Shown piece by piece: positions 47,495 through 55,742 of a DNA stretch of 64,000 nucleotides; the first letter of the stretch is position 1, and each line of letters opens with the position of its first letter. The stretch is from Natronospirillum sp965602035 (GTDB taxonomy: Bacteria > Pseudomonadota > Gammaproteobacteria > Pseudomonadales > Natronospirillaceae): contig OZ271919.1 in NCBI GenBank assembly GCA_965602035.1, positions 1,550,001-1,614,000 on the forward strand, in the 5' to 3' direction. The translations under genes were made by a program, and so were the position numbers. The notes under the pieces are model-generated. The model was given only the letters and a program-made list of their open reading frames with translations. It had not been told where the DNA came from and searched no databases.

Positions 47495-48940
47495 TCAACG
47501 TCGATCGAGCCGCAGCCGGAATTCCGACATGATAGCATCATAAAGACCATCGCCGGCCCAGGCGTCCTCCACACCGCTGTCTATGGACGGGTTGTCGTTT
47601 ACCTCGATGATGAACACATCGTCGCCGCGCTGTTTAAGATCCACCCCATACAGCCCGTCACCAAACGCCGAAGCCACTTCGATAGCGGCTTTCAGAACGT
47701 GCCTCGGCACATCGTGGGTGGGCAGGGTTTCCGATTCACCGCTCTGCTGACTCGGCCGGGCGCTGTGGTTGTAGATCTGCCAGTGCCCTTTCGCCATGAA
47801 ATACCGACAGGCGTATATAGGGCGGCCCGCGAGCACACCAATTCGCCAGTCATAGTCCGTTGGCACAAAGGCCTGCGCCAGAATAATCGCACTCTGACGC
47901 AGAAGATCCTTGGCCGTCGAGCTCAGTGACTCGATATCAGTCACTTTGACCACACCACGGGAAAACGACCCGTCGGGTATTTTCAGCACCATGGGGTACC
48001 CCAGCTCCGCCGCGAGTCGTTCCAGTTCCGGCCGGGACGACTGCGAGACAACACGGCTGGCAGGGGCAGGAAGGCGGCGCTGGTTGATCAAATCGGCCAG
48101 GTAGATCTTGTTGGTACAGCGCAGGATACTGTCCGGATCGTCCATGACCACCATGCCCTCATGAGCCGCCTTGCGGGCAAAACGGTAGGTGTGGTGATTC
48201 ACGTTGGTGGTTTCGCGGATAAACAGCGCATCGTATTCCGCCAGCCTGAAGAAATCCTCCGCCTGAATGAAATCCACGTCCATGCCTTGACGACGTGCCG
48301 CACTGGCGAATCGCCGCAATGCGGTTTTGTCACTGGGCGGAAATTTCTCCTGCGGGTCCGCCAGAATGGCCAGATCATAGCGGTACCGGCGCTGGGCGCG
48401 TGGTGCCCGCCAGATGCGGCGGGAGAAGTGCTCCAGCGTGCTCGCGAAATGCGATTCTTCTGCCTCGTCCAACTGGTTCAACCCGATGGCACGGATACGG
48501 GAGAGCGTCCACAGGCGTCGTTTGCGGGCAGTGACTTCCAGAATCGGCACGGGAAAACGTTCGAACAAATGCCGTGAGTAGTCGGCCAGACCGGGGACCA
48601 TTGATGAGCCCAGAAAGATACGCCATCGACAGGTCGTCTGCCCGTTTGCCAACTGGTCCATGGTCCTGTGAACAGACTCCGGCACTGCGCCGTACACAGC
48701 CGGCTGTGACAGGTCCGTCAGTGCCTTGACCGATGGCAACACCCGGTGGCCTCGGGCTTCCGCCAACAGCGACACATAATAACCCCGGCTCAGGTATTTG
48801 TAGTCACGGCAGAGGTTCAGAACGCGCTGCGGTGACAGGTCGGCCTGATCCAGATAGGCCTGTGCCGACAACAGATCGTCTGTCGGATAGTAGGCTTTCC
48901 AGTCGTCCACGCGATCTACGACCACACGTAATGTCGACAC
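47495..48940 (-). CDS. RLAN-domain RimK-like ATP-grasp ligase
   Basis: Probably 481 residues. The N-terminal part (about 1-190: STLRVVVDRVDDWKAYYP, then QRVLNLCRDYKYLSRGYYVSLLAEARGH) matches the RLAN domain found before RimK-like ligases. The ATP-grasp core follows, with YPMVLKIPDGSFSRGVVKV, AQAFVPTDYDWRIGVL and the magnesium site VFIIEVNDNPSID. I choose a GTG start at 48940: it has a GGGAGGGGAG site, a TTGGCA-17-CACAAT promoter just upstream, and gives the family N-terminus; the longer frame to 49126 would overlap the divergent gene. Predicted to form peptide-like bonds; substrate unknown. Confidence 0.85.
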   Translation of the reverse strand: MSTLRVVVDRVDDWKAYYPTDDLLSAQAYLDQADLSPQRVLNLCRDYKYLSRGYYVSLLAEARGHRVLPSVKALTDLSQPAVYGAVPESVHRTMDQLANGQTTCRWRIFLGSSMVPGLADYSRHLFERFPVPILEVTARKRRLWTLSRIRAIGLNQLDEAEESHFASTLEHFSRRIWRAPRAQRRYRYDLAILADPQEKFPPSDKTALRRFASAARRQGMDVDFIQAEDFFRLAEYDALFIRETTNVNHHTYRFARKAAHEGMVVMDDPDSILRCTNKIYLADLINQRRLPAPASRVVSQSSRPELERLAAELGYPMVLKIPDGSFSRGVVKVTDIESLSSTAKDLLRQSAIILAQAFVPTDYDWRIGVLAGRPIYACRYFMAKGHWQIYNHSARPSQQSGESETLPTHDVPRHVLKAAIEVASAFGDGLYGVDLKQRGDDVFIIEVNDNPSIDSGVEDAWAGDGLYDAIMSEFRLRLDRR

Positions 48941-48971
48941 AGCGGCGTAACTCCCCTCCCAAGACAGGTTG

Positions 48972-49000
48972 ATTGTGCGCAGCAGCAGACCATCTGCCAA
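48972..49000 (-). promoter_or_regulatory. Candidate sigma-70 promoter of the ATP-grasp gene
   Basis: TTGGCA (48995-49000) and CACAAT (48972-48977) on the minus strand are 17 bases apart. Transcription would begin about 25 bases before the proposed GTG start, just ahead of its strong ribosome-binding site, which supports that start over longer alternatives. Confidence 0.45.
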
Positions 49001-49094
49001 GCCCGTTGAGCTAATTTCCGCCTGACGATTGACGGCATGACGGCTCTGCGCTAAACCTGTGCGACTCATCCCGAACAATGCCACCGACCGCCCT

Positions 49095-50189
49095 ATGCCT
49101 ATTCGCCCCGCGCAATCCCCGGACATTGATGCCCTGGTTCAGTTGGAGAAAGCGTGTTTCGATACAGACCGGCTGAGCCGGCGCAGTTTCCGGCGGTTTC
49201 TGAACAATCAGCGTGATGTCCTGCTGCTCAGTACCACGCCGCAGGGCGAACTGCTCGGCTACGGTCTGTTACTGCAGCGACGGGGCACGCACCTGGCGCG
49301 GCTATATTCACTGGCCGTGGCCCCTGAGGTCCGGGGCAAAGGTGTGGCCAGAGCGCTCCTTCGCGCCCTGGAGTCGGTCGCCACCGAGTCTGACAGCCGA
49401 TTCATTCGACTGGAAGTCGCCGTGGATAACAGTCACGCTATCGGCCTTTACGAAAGCGAAGGATACCGGCCGATCGGCCAGAAGCCGGCCTACTACGACG
49501 ATGGCACCAGCGCCCTCCAGATGGAAAAGCGGCTGCACCGCTCACGACCGCACCCGGACGGTCTCCCCTACTTCGCCCAGACTACTCCCTTCACCTGCGG
49601 GCCCGCCGCACTGATGATGGCGATGCACGCCGATGCGGCTGATCAGCCCATGAATGAAGCGCAGGAAATCCAGTTATGGCGCGAAGCCACAACGGTTTAC
49701 ATGACCACCGGTCTCGGCGGCACGTCGCCGTTCGGGCTGGCTCTGGCGGCGGCACGGCGAGGCTGGGAAGCCCAGGTATGGGCATCGCACCTTGACCCGC
49801 CCTTTCTGAACAGCGTCCGTGCCAGCGACAAGCAGGACCTGATGCGACGGGTTCACAATCAGTTCATCGAAGAGTCGAGGGCCGAAAGGGTAACGCTCGT
49901 CCAGCGCGAGCTCAGTCAGGCTGACATTCCGGCGCTGCTTGCAGACGGCTGGCGCCTGTTGCTGCTGATCAGCACCTGGCGACTGAACCGCAACAAGGCA
50001 CCGCACTGGGTATGGCTGGTTGATTTCGATGGTCAGCACGCCTACCTGAACGATCCGGATGTCGATCTGGACGACCGGCAATCGGCCCTCGACAACCGGT
50101 TTATGCCAGTGAACGCAGACGAGCTGGATGCCATGACCCGGTACGGTGCGAACCGGTACCGGGCCACAGTCCTGATCCGCCGACCGTAA
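49095..50189 (+). CDS. GNAT acetyltransferase fused to C39-like (papain-fold) peptidase
   Basis: A 364-residue two-domain protein. The GNAT domain (about 1-150) has the acetyl-CoA loop APEVRGKGVARALLRALE near residue 76 and ends with IGLYESEGYRPIG. The C39-like domain (about 165-364) has the nucleophile in QTTPFTCGPAALMMAM near residue 165 and the His/Asp pair in PHWVWLVDFDGQHAYLNDPD near residue 305. The ATG at 49095 gives a typical GNAT start (MPIRPAQSPDIDAL). It is divergent from the ATP-grasp ligase. Such GNAT, C39 and RimK-like genes recur together in proteobacteria; the modified peptide is unknown. Confidence 0.88.
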   Translation: MPIRPAQSPDIDALVQLEKACFDTDRLSRRSFRRFLNNQRDVLLLSTTPQGELLGYGLLLQRRGTHLARLYSLAVAPEVRGKGVARALLRALESVATESDSRFIRLEVAVDNSHAIGLYESEGYRPIGQKPAYYDDGTSALQMEKRLHRSRPHPDGLPYFAQTTPFTCGPAALMMAMHADAADQPMNEAQEIQLWREATTVYMTTGLGGTSPFGLALAAARRGWEAQVWASHLDPPFLNSVRASDKQDLMRRVHNQFIEESRAERVTLVQRELSQADIPALLADGWRLLLLISTWRLNRNKAPHWVWLVDFDGQHAYLNDPDVDLDDRQSALDNRFMPVNADELDAMTRYGANRYRATVLIRRP

Positions 50190-50220
50190 CGCATCGCGAC
50201 CCTGTCGCAGCCTCACGGCA

Positions 50221-50248
50221 GCTCCTACAGGCCCATATTTGTAGGAGC
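50221..50248. repeat. REP-like inverted repeat
   Basis: GCTCCTACA and its perfect complement TGTAGGAGC flank a 10-base loop in the gap between the convergent GNAT-C39 and TRAP permease genes. The sequence is related to the units at 62501-62600 and may act as a bidirectional terminator or REP element. Confidence 0.65.
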
Positions 50249-50283
50249 GTCCCATTACATGGCGTCTTGGGCGCGATCACAGG

Positions 50284-52464
50284 CTAGACGACAGCCGACA
50301 GCCGGCTGATACGGAACCGGTTGATCACCACCAGGACCACGATCAGGGCGATGCCCGCGAGGTCTGTCGCTCCGCCGCCCGCCATCATGAACAGCGCGGT
50401 AGCGCCAAGACCCACGCGCAGCCAGATGGGCGCGGTATGACGCATGAAATACCCAAGCACCCCGGATGACAGCAGATACACACCCACCAGCGCGGTCACC
50501 AGAGCGCGGATGATCGCCAGCGGCTCACCATCCATCAGCAATGCGCCGTTGTAGAAGAACATGAACGGCACAATAAATGCCACGAGTCCGATCTTGAACG
50601 AGGCTACCGAGGTTTCCATTGCTTTCGCGCCGGAAATACCGGCCGCGGCGTACGACGCCAGCGCCACGGGCGGCGTAATTGCCGAGACTACGGCGAAGTA
50701 GAAAACGAAGAAGTGTGAGATCAGAGCCGGGATGCCCAACTGAATGAGGCCCGGAGCCACCACCGATGCCGCCACCGCGTAGGCCGCTGTCGTTGGCATC
50801 CCCATGCCGAGAAGAATCGCGATACACATGGCAAAGAAGAGCGCGAGTAACTGGCTGGCCTCAGCAATGCCCAGAAGCAGGGAGGAAAACCGCGCACCGA
50901 CACCGGTCAGGGAAATAACCCCGACAATGATGCCGGCACAGGCACAGACGACAATGATCTGGATCGACATCTTGCTGGCCAGTTCCAGCGCGTGCAGTAT
51001 GCTCTTCAGGCCCATTTTGTGCGGCGATATCCAGCTCACAACCGCCGCCGATACCGTGGCCAGCGTACCGGCACGAATCACTGAGTAACCGTTGAACAGC
51101 GCCCAGATCAGAATAATAATGGGTACAAACAGGTAAACCTGCTTGGCCATCGCCCGGAATTTCGGCAACTGGTTGCTGGGCACGCCCCGAATGCCGCGGC
51201 GCGCCGCCTCGGTATCCACCATGAAATAGATCGACACAAAGTACAGGATGGCCGGAATAATGGCCGCGATGGCAATCTCCTGATAGGGAATGCCGGTAAT
51301 TTCGGCCATGATGAACGCGCCCGCGCCCATGATCGGCGGCATGATCTGCCCACCGGTGGAAGCCGCGGCTTCAATGGCACCGGAGGTTTTCCGGTCGTAG
51401 CCCACTTTTTTCATCAACGGAATCGTCAGTGAGCCGGTCGACACCACATTGCCGGCACTGGTGCCGTTGATCATCCCCATCAGGCCCGACGCAAATATCG
51501 CAACTTTGGCCGGACCGCCACGGGAACGCCCTGCCACGGCGAACGCAAAATTCACAAAGTAGTCACCGACTTTGGAGGCCTGCAGAAAGGCCGCAAAAAT
51601 GATGAACAGAATGATGTAGGTGGACGACACTGCGGTGGTCGGCCCGAGAATCCCGGCATCGGTATAGATCTGGCTGAAGAAGCGCTGCACCGACAGACCG
51701 GGGTAACCCAGGAAGCCGGGCAGATAAGGGCCGGCAAAGGTATAGGCCAGGAACAGTCCGGCAATCACAACCAGCGACATGCCTGCGACCCGACGGGTGA
51801 GCTCAAGAATCAGCATACTGCCGACCACGGCGGAGAACGAAATACCCACCGGTGCGAACGAGGTGCCGGTCGTCGTACGAATAGGCCCGGCAAACACAAT
51901 CACCAGATAGGCACCAACGGCAATGGAACTGAGCATGAGCACCAGATCCGGGAAGCTGAAGCCCTTACCCACGGGTTTCTGCAACCAGCTCAGAATCAAC
52001 GCCAGCGCGGTCGTCACCACCAGCGGCCAGCCGTAGTGCCAGTTCTCGATGGTCGGGTCGATACGCATGGCCGGACCCGCAAGAATCAAATGCGCGTTCA
52101 CGACCTGATACAGCACATAACCCATCGGAATCAGCAGCACTGCACCCATCCACTGGATGGCTCGCTGGCTGAGTGACGGGGGCTCCCACTCCTCAAGCCG
52201 ATGCGCGGCATACATCAGATACCCCAGCACCAACGCCCCAGCAATATGGATCAGCCGAAAGGCCCAGGTTTCCAGGGGTGCAATGTTCAGGGTGTAGAGG
52301 TGAAAACTGGAATACAGAATAGCCAGAACCGTGACTGTATACAGCAGCGCACCGCTGTACTGGCGGAAATTGGCTTCGACTGTGACTTCATCCACGTTCT
52401 CGGCATGGATCATGTCCTCCAGGCTTTCTTTGTGCTTATGCTCTGGATCGTTTGATTGTGTCAT
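50284..52464 (-). CDS. TRAP transporter fused permease, 4TM/12TM, TAXI type (system 1)
   Basis: A 726-residue membrane protein fusing the small (DctQ-like) and large (DctM-like) TRAP permease subunits, the architecture used with TAXI binding proteins. Numerous hydrophobic segments are seen; the DctM portion has GLMGMINGTSAGNVVSTGSLTIPLMKKVGYDRKTSGAIEAAASTGGQIMPPIMGAGAF near residue 325 and ILLGMGMPTTAAYAVAASVVAPGL near residue 550. It uses an ion gradient to import an organic anion. The binding-protein gene precedes it by 165 bases, with a strong hairpin between. Confidence 0.93.
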   Translation of the reverse strand: MTQSNDPEHKHKESLEDMIHAENVDEVTVEANFRQYSGALLYTVTVLAILYSSFHLYTLNIAPLETWAFRLIHIAGALVLGYLMYAAHRLEEWEPPSLSQRAIQWMGAVLLIPMGYVLYQVVNAHLILAGPAMRIDPTIENWHYGWPLVVTTALALILSWLQKPVGKGFSFPDLVLMLSSIAVGAYLVIVFAGPIRTTTGTSFAPVGISFSAVVGSMLILELTRRVAGMSLVVIAGLFLAYTFAGPYLPGFLGYPGLSVQRFFSQIYTDAGILGPTTAVSSTYIILFIIFAAFLQASKVGDYFVNFAFAVAGRSRGGPAKVAIFASGLMGMINGTSAGNVVSTGSLTIPLMKKVGYDRKTSGAIEAAASTGGQIMPPIMGAGAFIMAEITGIPYQEIAIAAIIPAILYFVSIYFMVDTEAARRGIRGVPSNQLPKFRAMAKQVYLFVPIIILIWALFNGYSVIRAGTLATVSAAVVSWISPHKMGLKSILHALELASKMSIQIIVVCACAGIIVGVISLTGVGARFSSLLLGIAEASQLLALFFAMCIAILLGMGMPTTAAYAVAASVVAPGLIQLGIPALISHFFVFYFAVVSAITPPVALASYAAAGISGAKAMETSVASFKIGLVAFIVPFMFFYNGALLMDGEPLAIIRALVTALVGVYLLSSGVLGYFMRHTAPIWLRVGLGATALFMMAGGGATDLAGIALIVVLVVINRFRISRLSAVV

Positions 52465-52503
52465 AGGACTTCGCTACCGGGTTATACAGAGACGAGACGC
52501 AGA

Positions 52504-52543
52504 TTTGCCGGGTCCGGAGGCACTCACCTCATGACCCGGCAAA
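52504..52543 (-). terminator. Hairpin between TRAP binding-protein and permease genes
   Basis: An 11-bp perfect stem (TTTGCCGGGTC with GACCCGGCAAA) around an 18-base loop. No T-tract follows on the minus strand. It probably stabilises the upstream message or partly attenuates, giving more binding protein than permease. Confidence 0.55.
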
Positions 52544-52629
52544 CCCTTCTTGCAGTATAGCGGGTTTACCGCAAGGCTCAGTCAGCGAGGTACAGCGAAG
52601 ATGAAATCAACCCTGCACCTGCCGACCCA

Positions 52630-53619
52630 TTACATACCGCCGTGAATATCGCTGTTGGCGATTTCATAGCCGTTTTCATTGAACCAGCGCGCTGCGCCCG
52701 GATGCCATGGCAGTACGTTGTTGTGCACATAGTTCTCCGGCACGGTGGAGCGTGCTGACTGATGGATCTCAACCATGCGATCGTTGTTTTCCATGGTCAG
52801 CTTGGTCATTTCATAGACCATGCTTTCCGGCATATCGCAATTGGCGATCGAGAAGTTCCACATGGAGACAGCCCGCGCATCGCTCTCGAGCGACTGGTAG
52901 GTAGAAGCAGGAATGGTGAACTCCGCCACCGGGAAGTTGGCCTGTACCGTAGCCAGCTCTTCGGGGGTGAACTCGATAATGTTCACATCGGTCTGCACTT
53001 CCAACTGGCTGACGGCCGGAATCGGAATACCGGCCGCGAAGGCAATAACGTCGAGCAGTCCGTCCTGCAACTGCGCGCCCAGGTCGTTCCAGCCACCGTT
53101 GCGGCGATCGTACTCAACGCCCAGCGTACTCAGCATCGCAGGGAAGTACGTATCGGATGTGGAACCGGCCGGGCCGAAACCAATTCGTGACCCATCCGGA
53201 ATATCAGCGATGGATTCAATGCCGGAATCCGACAGGACCGTGATAGAAAACGGTGTCTGATACATAGGGAACATGGCGCACACATTGTCCATCTGCACAC
53301 CCGGCGCTACTGAGCTGTTGCCGGCCAGCGACTCGGCTGCGGGGCCCATGGTGGTAAGACCGAATCCGAGGTCATTCACGTGGACCAGAGCCATGTTCTG
53401 CATCGGGCCACCGGTGACCTCAGCGCCACCTGAAATACCCAACTCGTCTGCCATGAAATTCGCCCACCCTGAGCCGTAGGCGAAATAGGTACCGCCCTGG
53501 CTGGCCGTGCCGAGTGTAAAGCTGCTGGGCCAGTCTGAACGGTCCTGGGCAGTAACGCCAGATGCCAGAATCGCGGCCGAGGCGACCGTTGCCATAAGCG
53601 TAAGGTTGGTTTTTGTCAT
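52630..53619 (-). CDS. TAXI-family TRAP transporter solute-binding protein (system 1)
   Basis: A 329-residue secreted protein with signal MTKTNLTLMATVASAAILASGVTA. The TAXI hallmark is FTLGTASQGGTYFAYGSGWANFMADEL just after cleavage, then RIGFGPAGSTSDTYFP near residue 140. It captures the ligand of the fused permease; known TAXI ligands include glutamate and alpha-ketoglutarate, but nothing here fixes the ligand. An AGGAGAAG site precedes the ATG, and a sigma-54 promoter lies 65 bases upstream. Confidence 0.92.
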   Translation of the reverse strand: MTKTNLTLMATVASAAILASGVTAQDRSDWPSSFTLGTASQGGTYFAYGSGWANFMADELGISGGAEVTGGPMQNMALVHVNDLGFGLTTMGPAAESLAGNSSVAPGVQMDNVCAMFPMYQTPFSITVLSDSGIESIADIPDGSRIGFGPAGSTSDTYFPAMLSTLGVEYDRRNGGWNDLGAQLQDGLLDVIAFAAGIPIPAVSQLEVQTDVNIIEFTPEELATVQANFPVAEFTIPASTYQSLESDARAVSMWNFSIANCDMPESMVYEMTKLTMENNDRMVEIHQSARSTVPENYVHNNVLPWHPGAARWFNENGYEIANSDIHGGM

Positions 53620-53683
53620 TTCACTTCTCCTGAGCTTGTCTTTATTATCTGCAAGCGGATAAGCTCACAGCCATACACTGCAT

Positions 53684-53699
53684 AGCAAGTCAGATGCCA
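53684..53699 (-). promoter_or_regulatory. Sigma-54 promoter of TAXI TRAP system 1
   Basis: The minus strand reads TGGCATCTGACTTGCT, matching the -24/-12 consensus TGGCAC-N5-TTGC with exactly ten bases between GG and GC. Transcription would begin near 53672, giving a leader of about 50 bases before the binding-protein gene. A DctD-like sigma-54 activator is encoded next door, which makes the call coherent. Confidence 0.82.
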
Positions 53700-53751
53700 A
53701 CAATAAAAACAAACAATTTCAGATACTTACAGGCACTTCTGATCGCTGGCC

Positions 53752-53800
53752 GGGTGGTTTCCCACACAAACTGACCCTGGTGATGTGTCAGATTCCACCC
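53752..53800. promoter_or_regulatory. Candidate upstream activator site for the DctD-like regulator
   Basis: An imperfect inverted repeat with 17-base arms (GGGTGG..CACACA at 53752-53768 and TGTGTC..CCACCC at 53784-53800) lies 55-115 bases upstream of the sigma-54 promoter, in the usual position for an enhancer. Its role is inferred from position and symmetry only. Confidence 0.45.
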
Positions 53801-53846
53801 ATATACAACGCTGATGATCCAGAACAGACTATGACGACGAGCCATA

Positions 53847-55742
53847 ATGAATAGCCGACGACAATTTCTGCTGCGCGCAACGCATCTGCGCTACCGCTCC
53901 TGGCTGGCACTGGTGCTGGTTGCCATTGCCGGCGTCTCCTGGGTGGGCGGTACCTGGGCCGGCTACCGCATGCTGGAGCAGACCAGTCTGGAAGAGTCAT
54001 TCCGATACAGCCAATTGCTCAGTAATGTGCTGGACCGCTACCGCCCTATTCCAGAGCTGATGGCCAAGCACCCCTACATGCGCCGGGCGCTGGAAAACCC
54101 GCAGGACGAGCAGGCTCTTCAGAACGCCAATGAAGAAATGAAGCACATGGCGAGTATCGTCGACAGCTCGGACGTGTACCTGATGAACCGGGATGGCCTC
54201 ACCATTGCGGCGAGCAACTACGAGCTGGAAACCAGCTTCGTGGGCGGCAATTTCAGCTTCCGGCCCTATTTCTACCAGGCCATAGACAACCGGGATTACG
54301 CGCTCTATTTTGCGCTGGGCACAACCTCGCTGGAGCGCGGTCTCTATTTCGCCTTCCCCGTACTGAGTAACAGCCAGAACGCAGAGCCCGTTGGGGTGCT
54401 GGCGGTGAAAATTCTGGTTTCCGACCTGGAAGCCGCCTGGCAACGGCCGAACAGCTCGTTCGATGCTGAAATGATGCTGGAAGACGCCGATGGCATCAGT
54501 TTTCTCGCCAGCCGACGGGACTGGCTGTATCACTCGCTTCAGCCGCTGAGCGACGAGGCGCGCCAGCGTGTCGTTGCCAGTCGCCGCTACAACCGGCAAC
54601 CGATCAATGCATTGAACGTGGAGCGCGAAGACCAGCCGCCGGGGCTATCTTCTCAGTCCAGGCAGGTTGTTATCAATGACGGCGGCGTGTCACGGGAGTA
54701 CCTCAGCGTACTGACTCCCCTGCCCTATCTTGACTGGCGTCTCCGGGTACTGGTGCCGACTCAACCGGTGCTTTATACCCAGCTTTTATTTCTCGGCGCC
54801 GGGTTGCTGCTGGGCGTGGGGCTGATCCTCGCCTGGCTTTACCTGCACGAACGCACGCGGCGGGAAGCGGAGCTGGCCGAACGCGGCGAGCAACTGGAGC
54901 GGTCCGTGGCAGAACGTACGGCGGATCTGGAGGCCTCCAACCAGAAGCTGCTCGGTGTAATTCGGGAGAAAGAACGCGCTCAGGAAGAGCTGAAGGAAGC
55001 ACAGCAGGAATTGATTCAGGCCGCCAAACTGGCGGCACTGGGCCAGATGTCCGCCGGTCTCAACCATGAGATGAACCAACCCCTGACCGCCATCAGTGCC
55101 TATGCCAGCAACAGTCAGCGGTTTCTCGCCCGGGGTGAACAGGCCATGGTGCAGGAAAATCTGGAGGAAATCGCCCGGCTGTGCCAGCGCATGTCGGACC
55201 TGACACGGCAGTTCAAGATTTTTGCCCGCAAATCCGAAGGTAACCCGACCGCGGTGGACCTGTGCCAGCCCATTGAAGCCGCGCTGAAGATCGTGCAGCC
55301 ACAGGTTCATGAGCAGAAAGCGCATATCGACTGGCAACCACCGGACGGCCCGGTCTGGGTGCACGGTGACCTGATCCGTATTGAGCAGGTGCTGGTCAAT
55401 CTCTTCAGCAATGCGCTGCAGGCGGTGGAGCAGACACCGGAACCGACGATCACGGTTGTTCTGGAGTCGGACACCTCCACCTGCATATGCCGCGTTATTG
55501 ACAACGGTCCGGGTCTGCCGGCCAATACAGAGCAGGTGTTCGAGCCGTTCTTCACCACCAAATCGATCAAGCAGGGGCTGGGCCTCGGCCTGTCCATCTC
55601 CCGACAGATCGTGGACGCCCTGGGTGGTCGATTGACCGGCCGGAACCGCGAAGATGCGAACGGGGCAGAGTTCCTGCTGGTATTGAACCGGCGCACCACG
55701 CATTCACCCAACCGGCGGGACAGCGAGGAGTCAGCCCCATGA
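53847..55742 (+). CDS. DctB-like sensor histidine kinase
   Basis: A 631-residue membrane kinase. Two hydrophobic segments (LALVLVAIAGVSWVGGTWAGY near residue 25 and LLFLGAGLLLGVGLILAWLYL near residue 310) flank a periplasmic double-Cache-like sensor domain. A coiled coil follows, then the H-box GLNHEMNQPLTAISAYASN near residue 405, N-box VLVNLFSNALQAV near 515, and G-boxes VIDNGPGLP and GLGLGLSISRQIV. The layout is that of DctB for C4-dicarboxylates, but the ligand here may differ. Its stop overlaps the response regulator start by four bases; it is divergent from TRAP system 1. Confidence 0.9.
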   Translation: MNSRRQFLLRATHLRYRSWLALVLVAIAGVSWVGGTWAGYRMLEQTSLEESFRYSQLLSNVLDRYRPIPELMAKHPYMRRALENPQDEQALQNANEEMKHMASIVDSSDVYLMNRDGLTIAASNYELETSFVGGNFSFRPYFYQAIDNRDYALYFALGTTSLERGLYFAFPVLSNSQNAEPVGVLAVKILVSDLEAAWQRPNSSFDAEMMLEDADGISFLASRRDWLYHSLQPLSDEARQRVVASRRYNRQPINALNVEREDQPPGLSSQSRQVVINDGGVSREYLSVLTPLPYLDWRLRVLVPTQPVLYTQLLFLGAGLLLGVGLILAWLYLHERTRREAELAERGEQLERSVAERTADLEASNQKLLGVIREKERAQEELKEAQQELIQAAKLAALGQMSAGLNHEMNQPLTAISAYASNSQRFLARGEQAMVQENLEEIARLCQRMSDLTRQFKIFARKSEGNPTAVDLCQPIEAALKIVQPQVHEQKAHIDWQPPDGPVWVHGDLIRIEQVLVNLFSNALQAVEQTPEPTITVVLESDTSTCICRVIDNGPGLPANTEQVFEPFFTTKSIKQGLGLGLSISRQIVDALGGRLTGRNREDANGAEFLLVLNRRTTHSPNRRDSEESAP

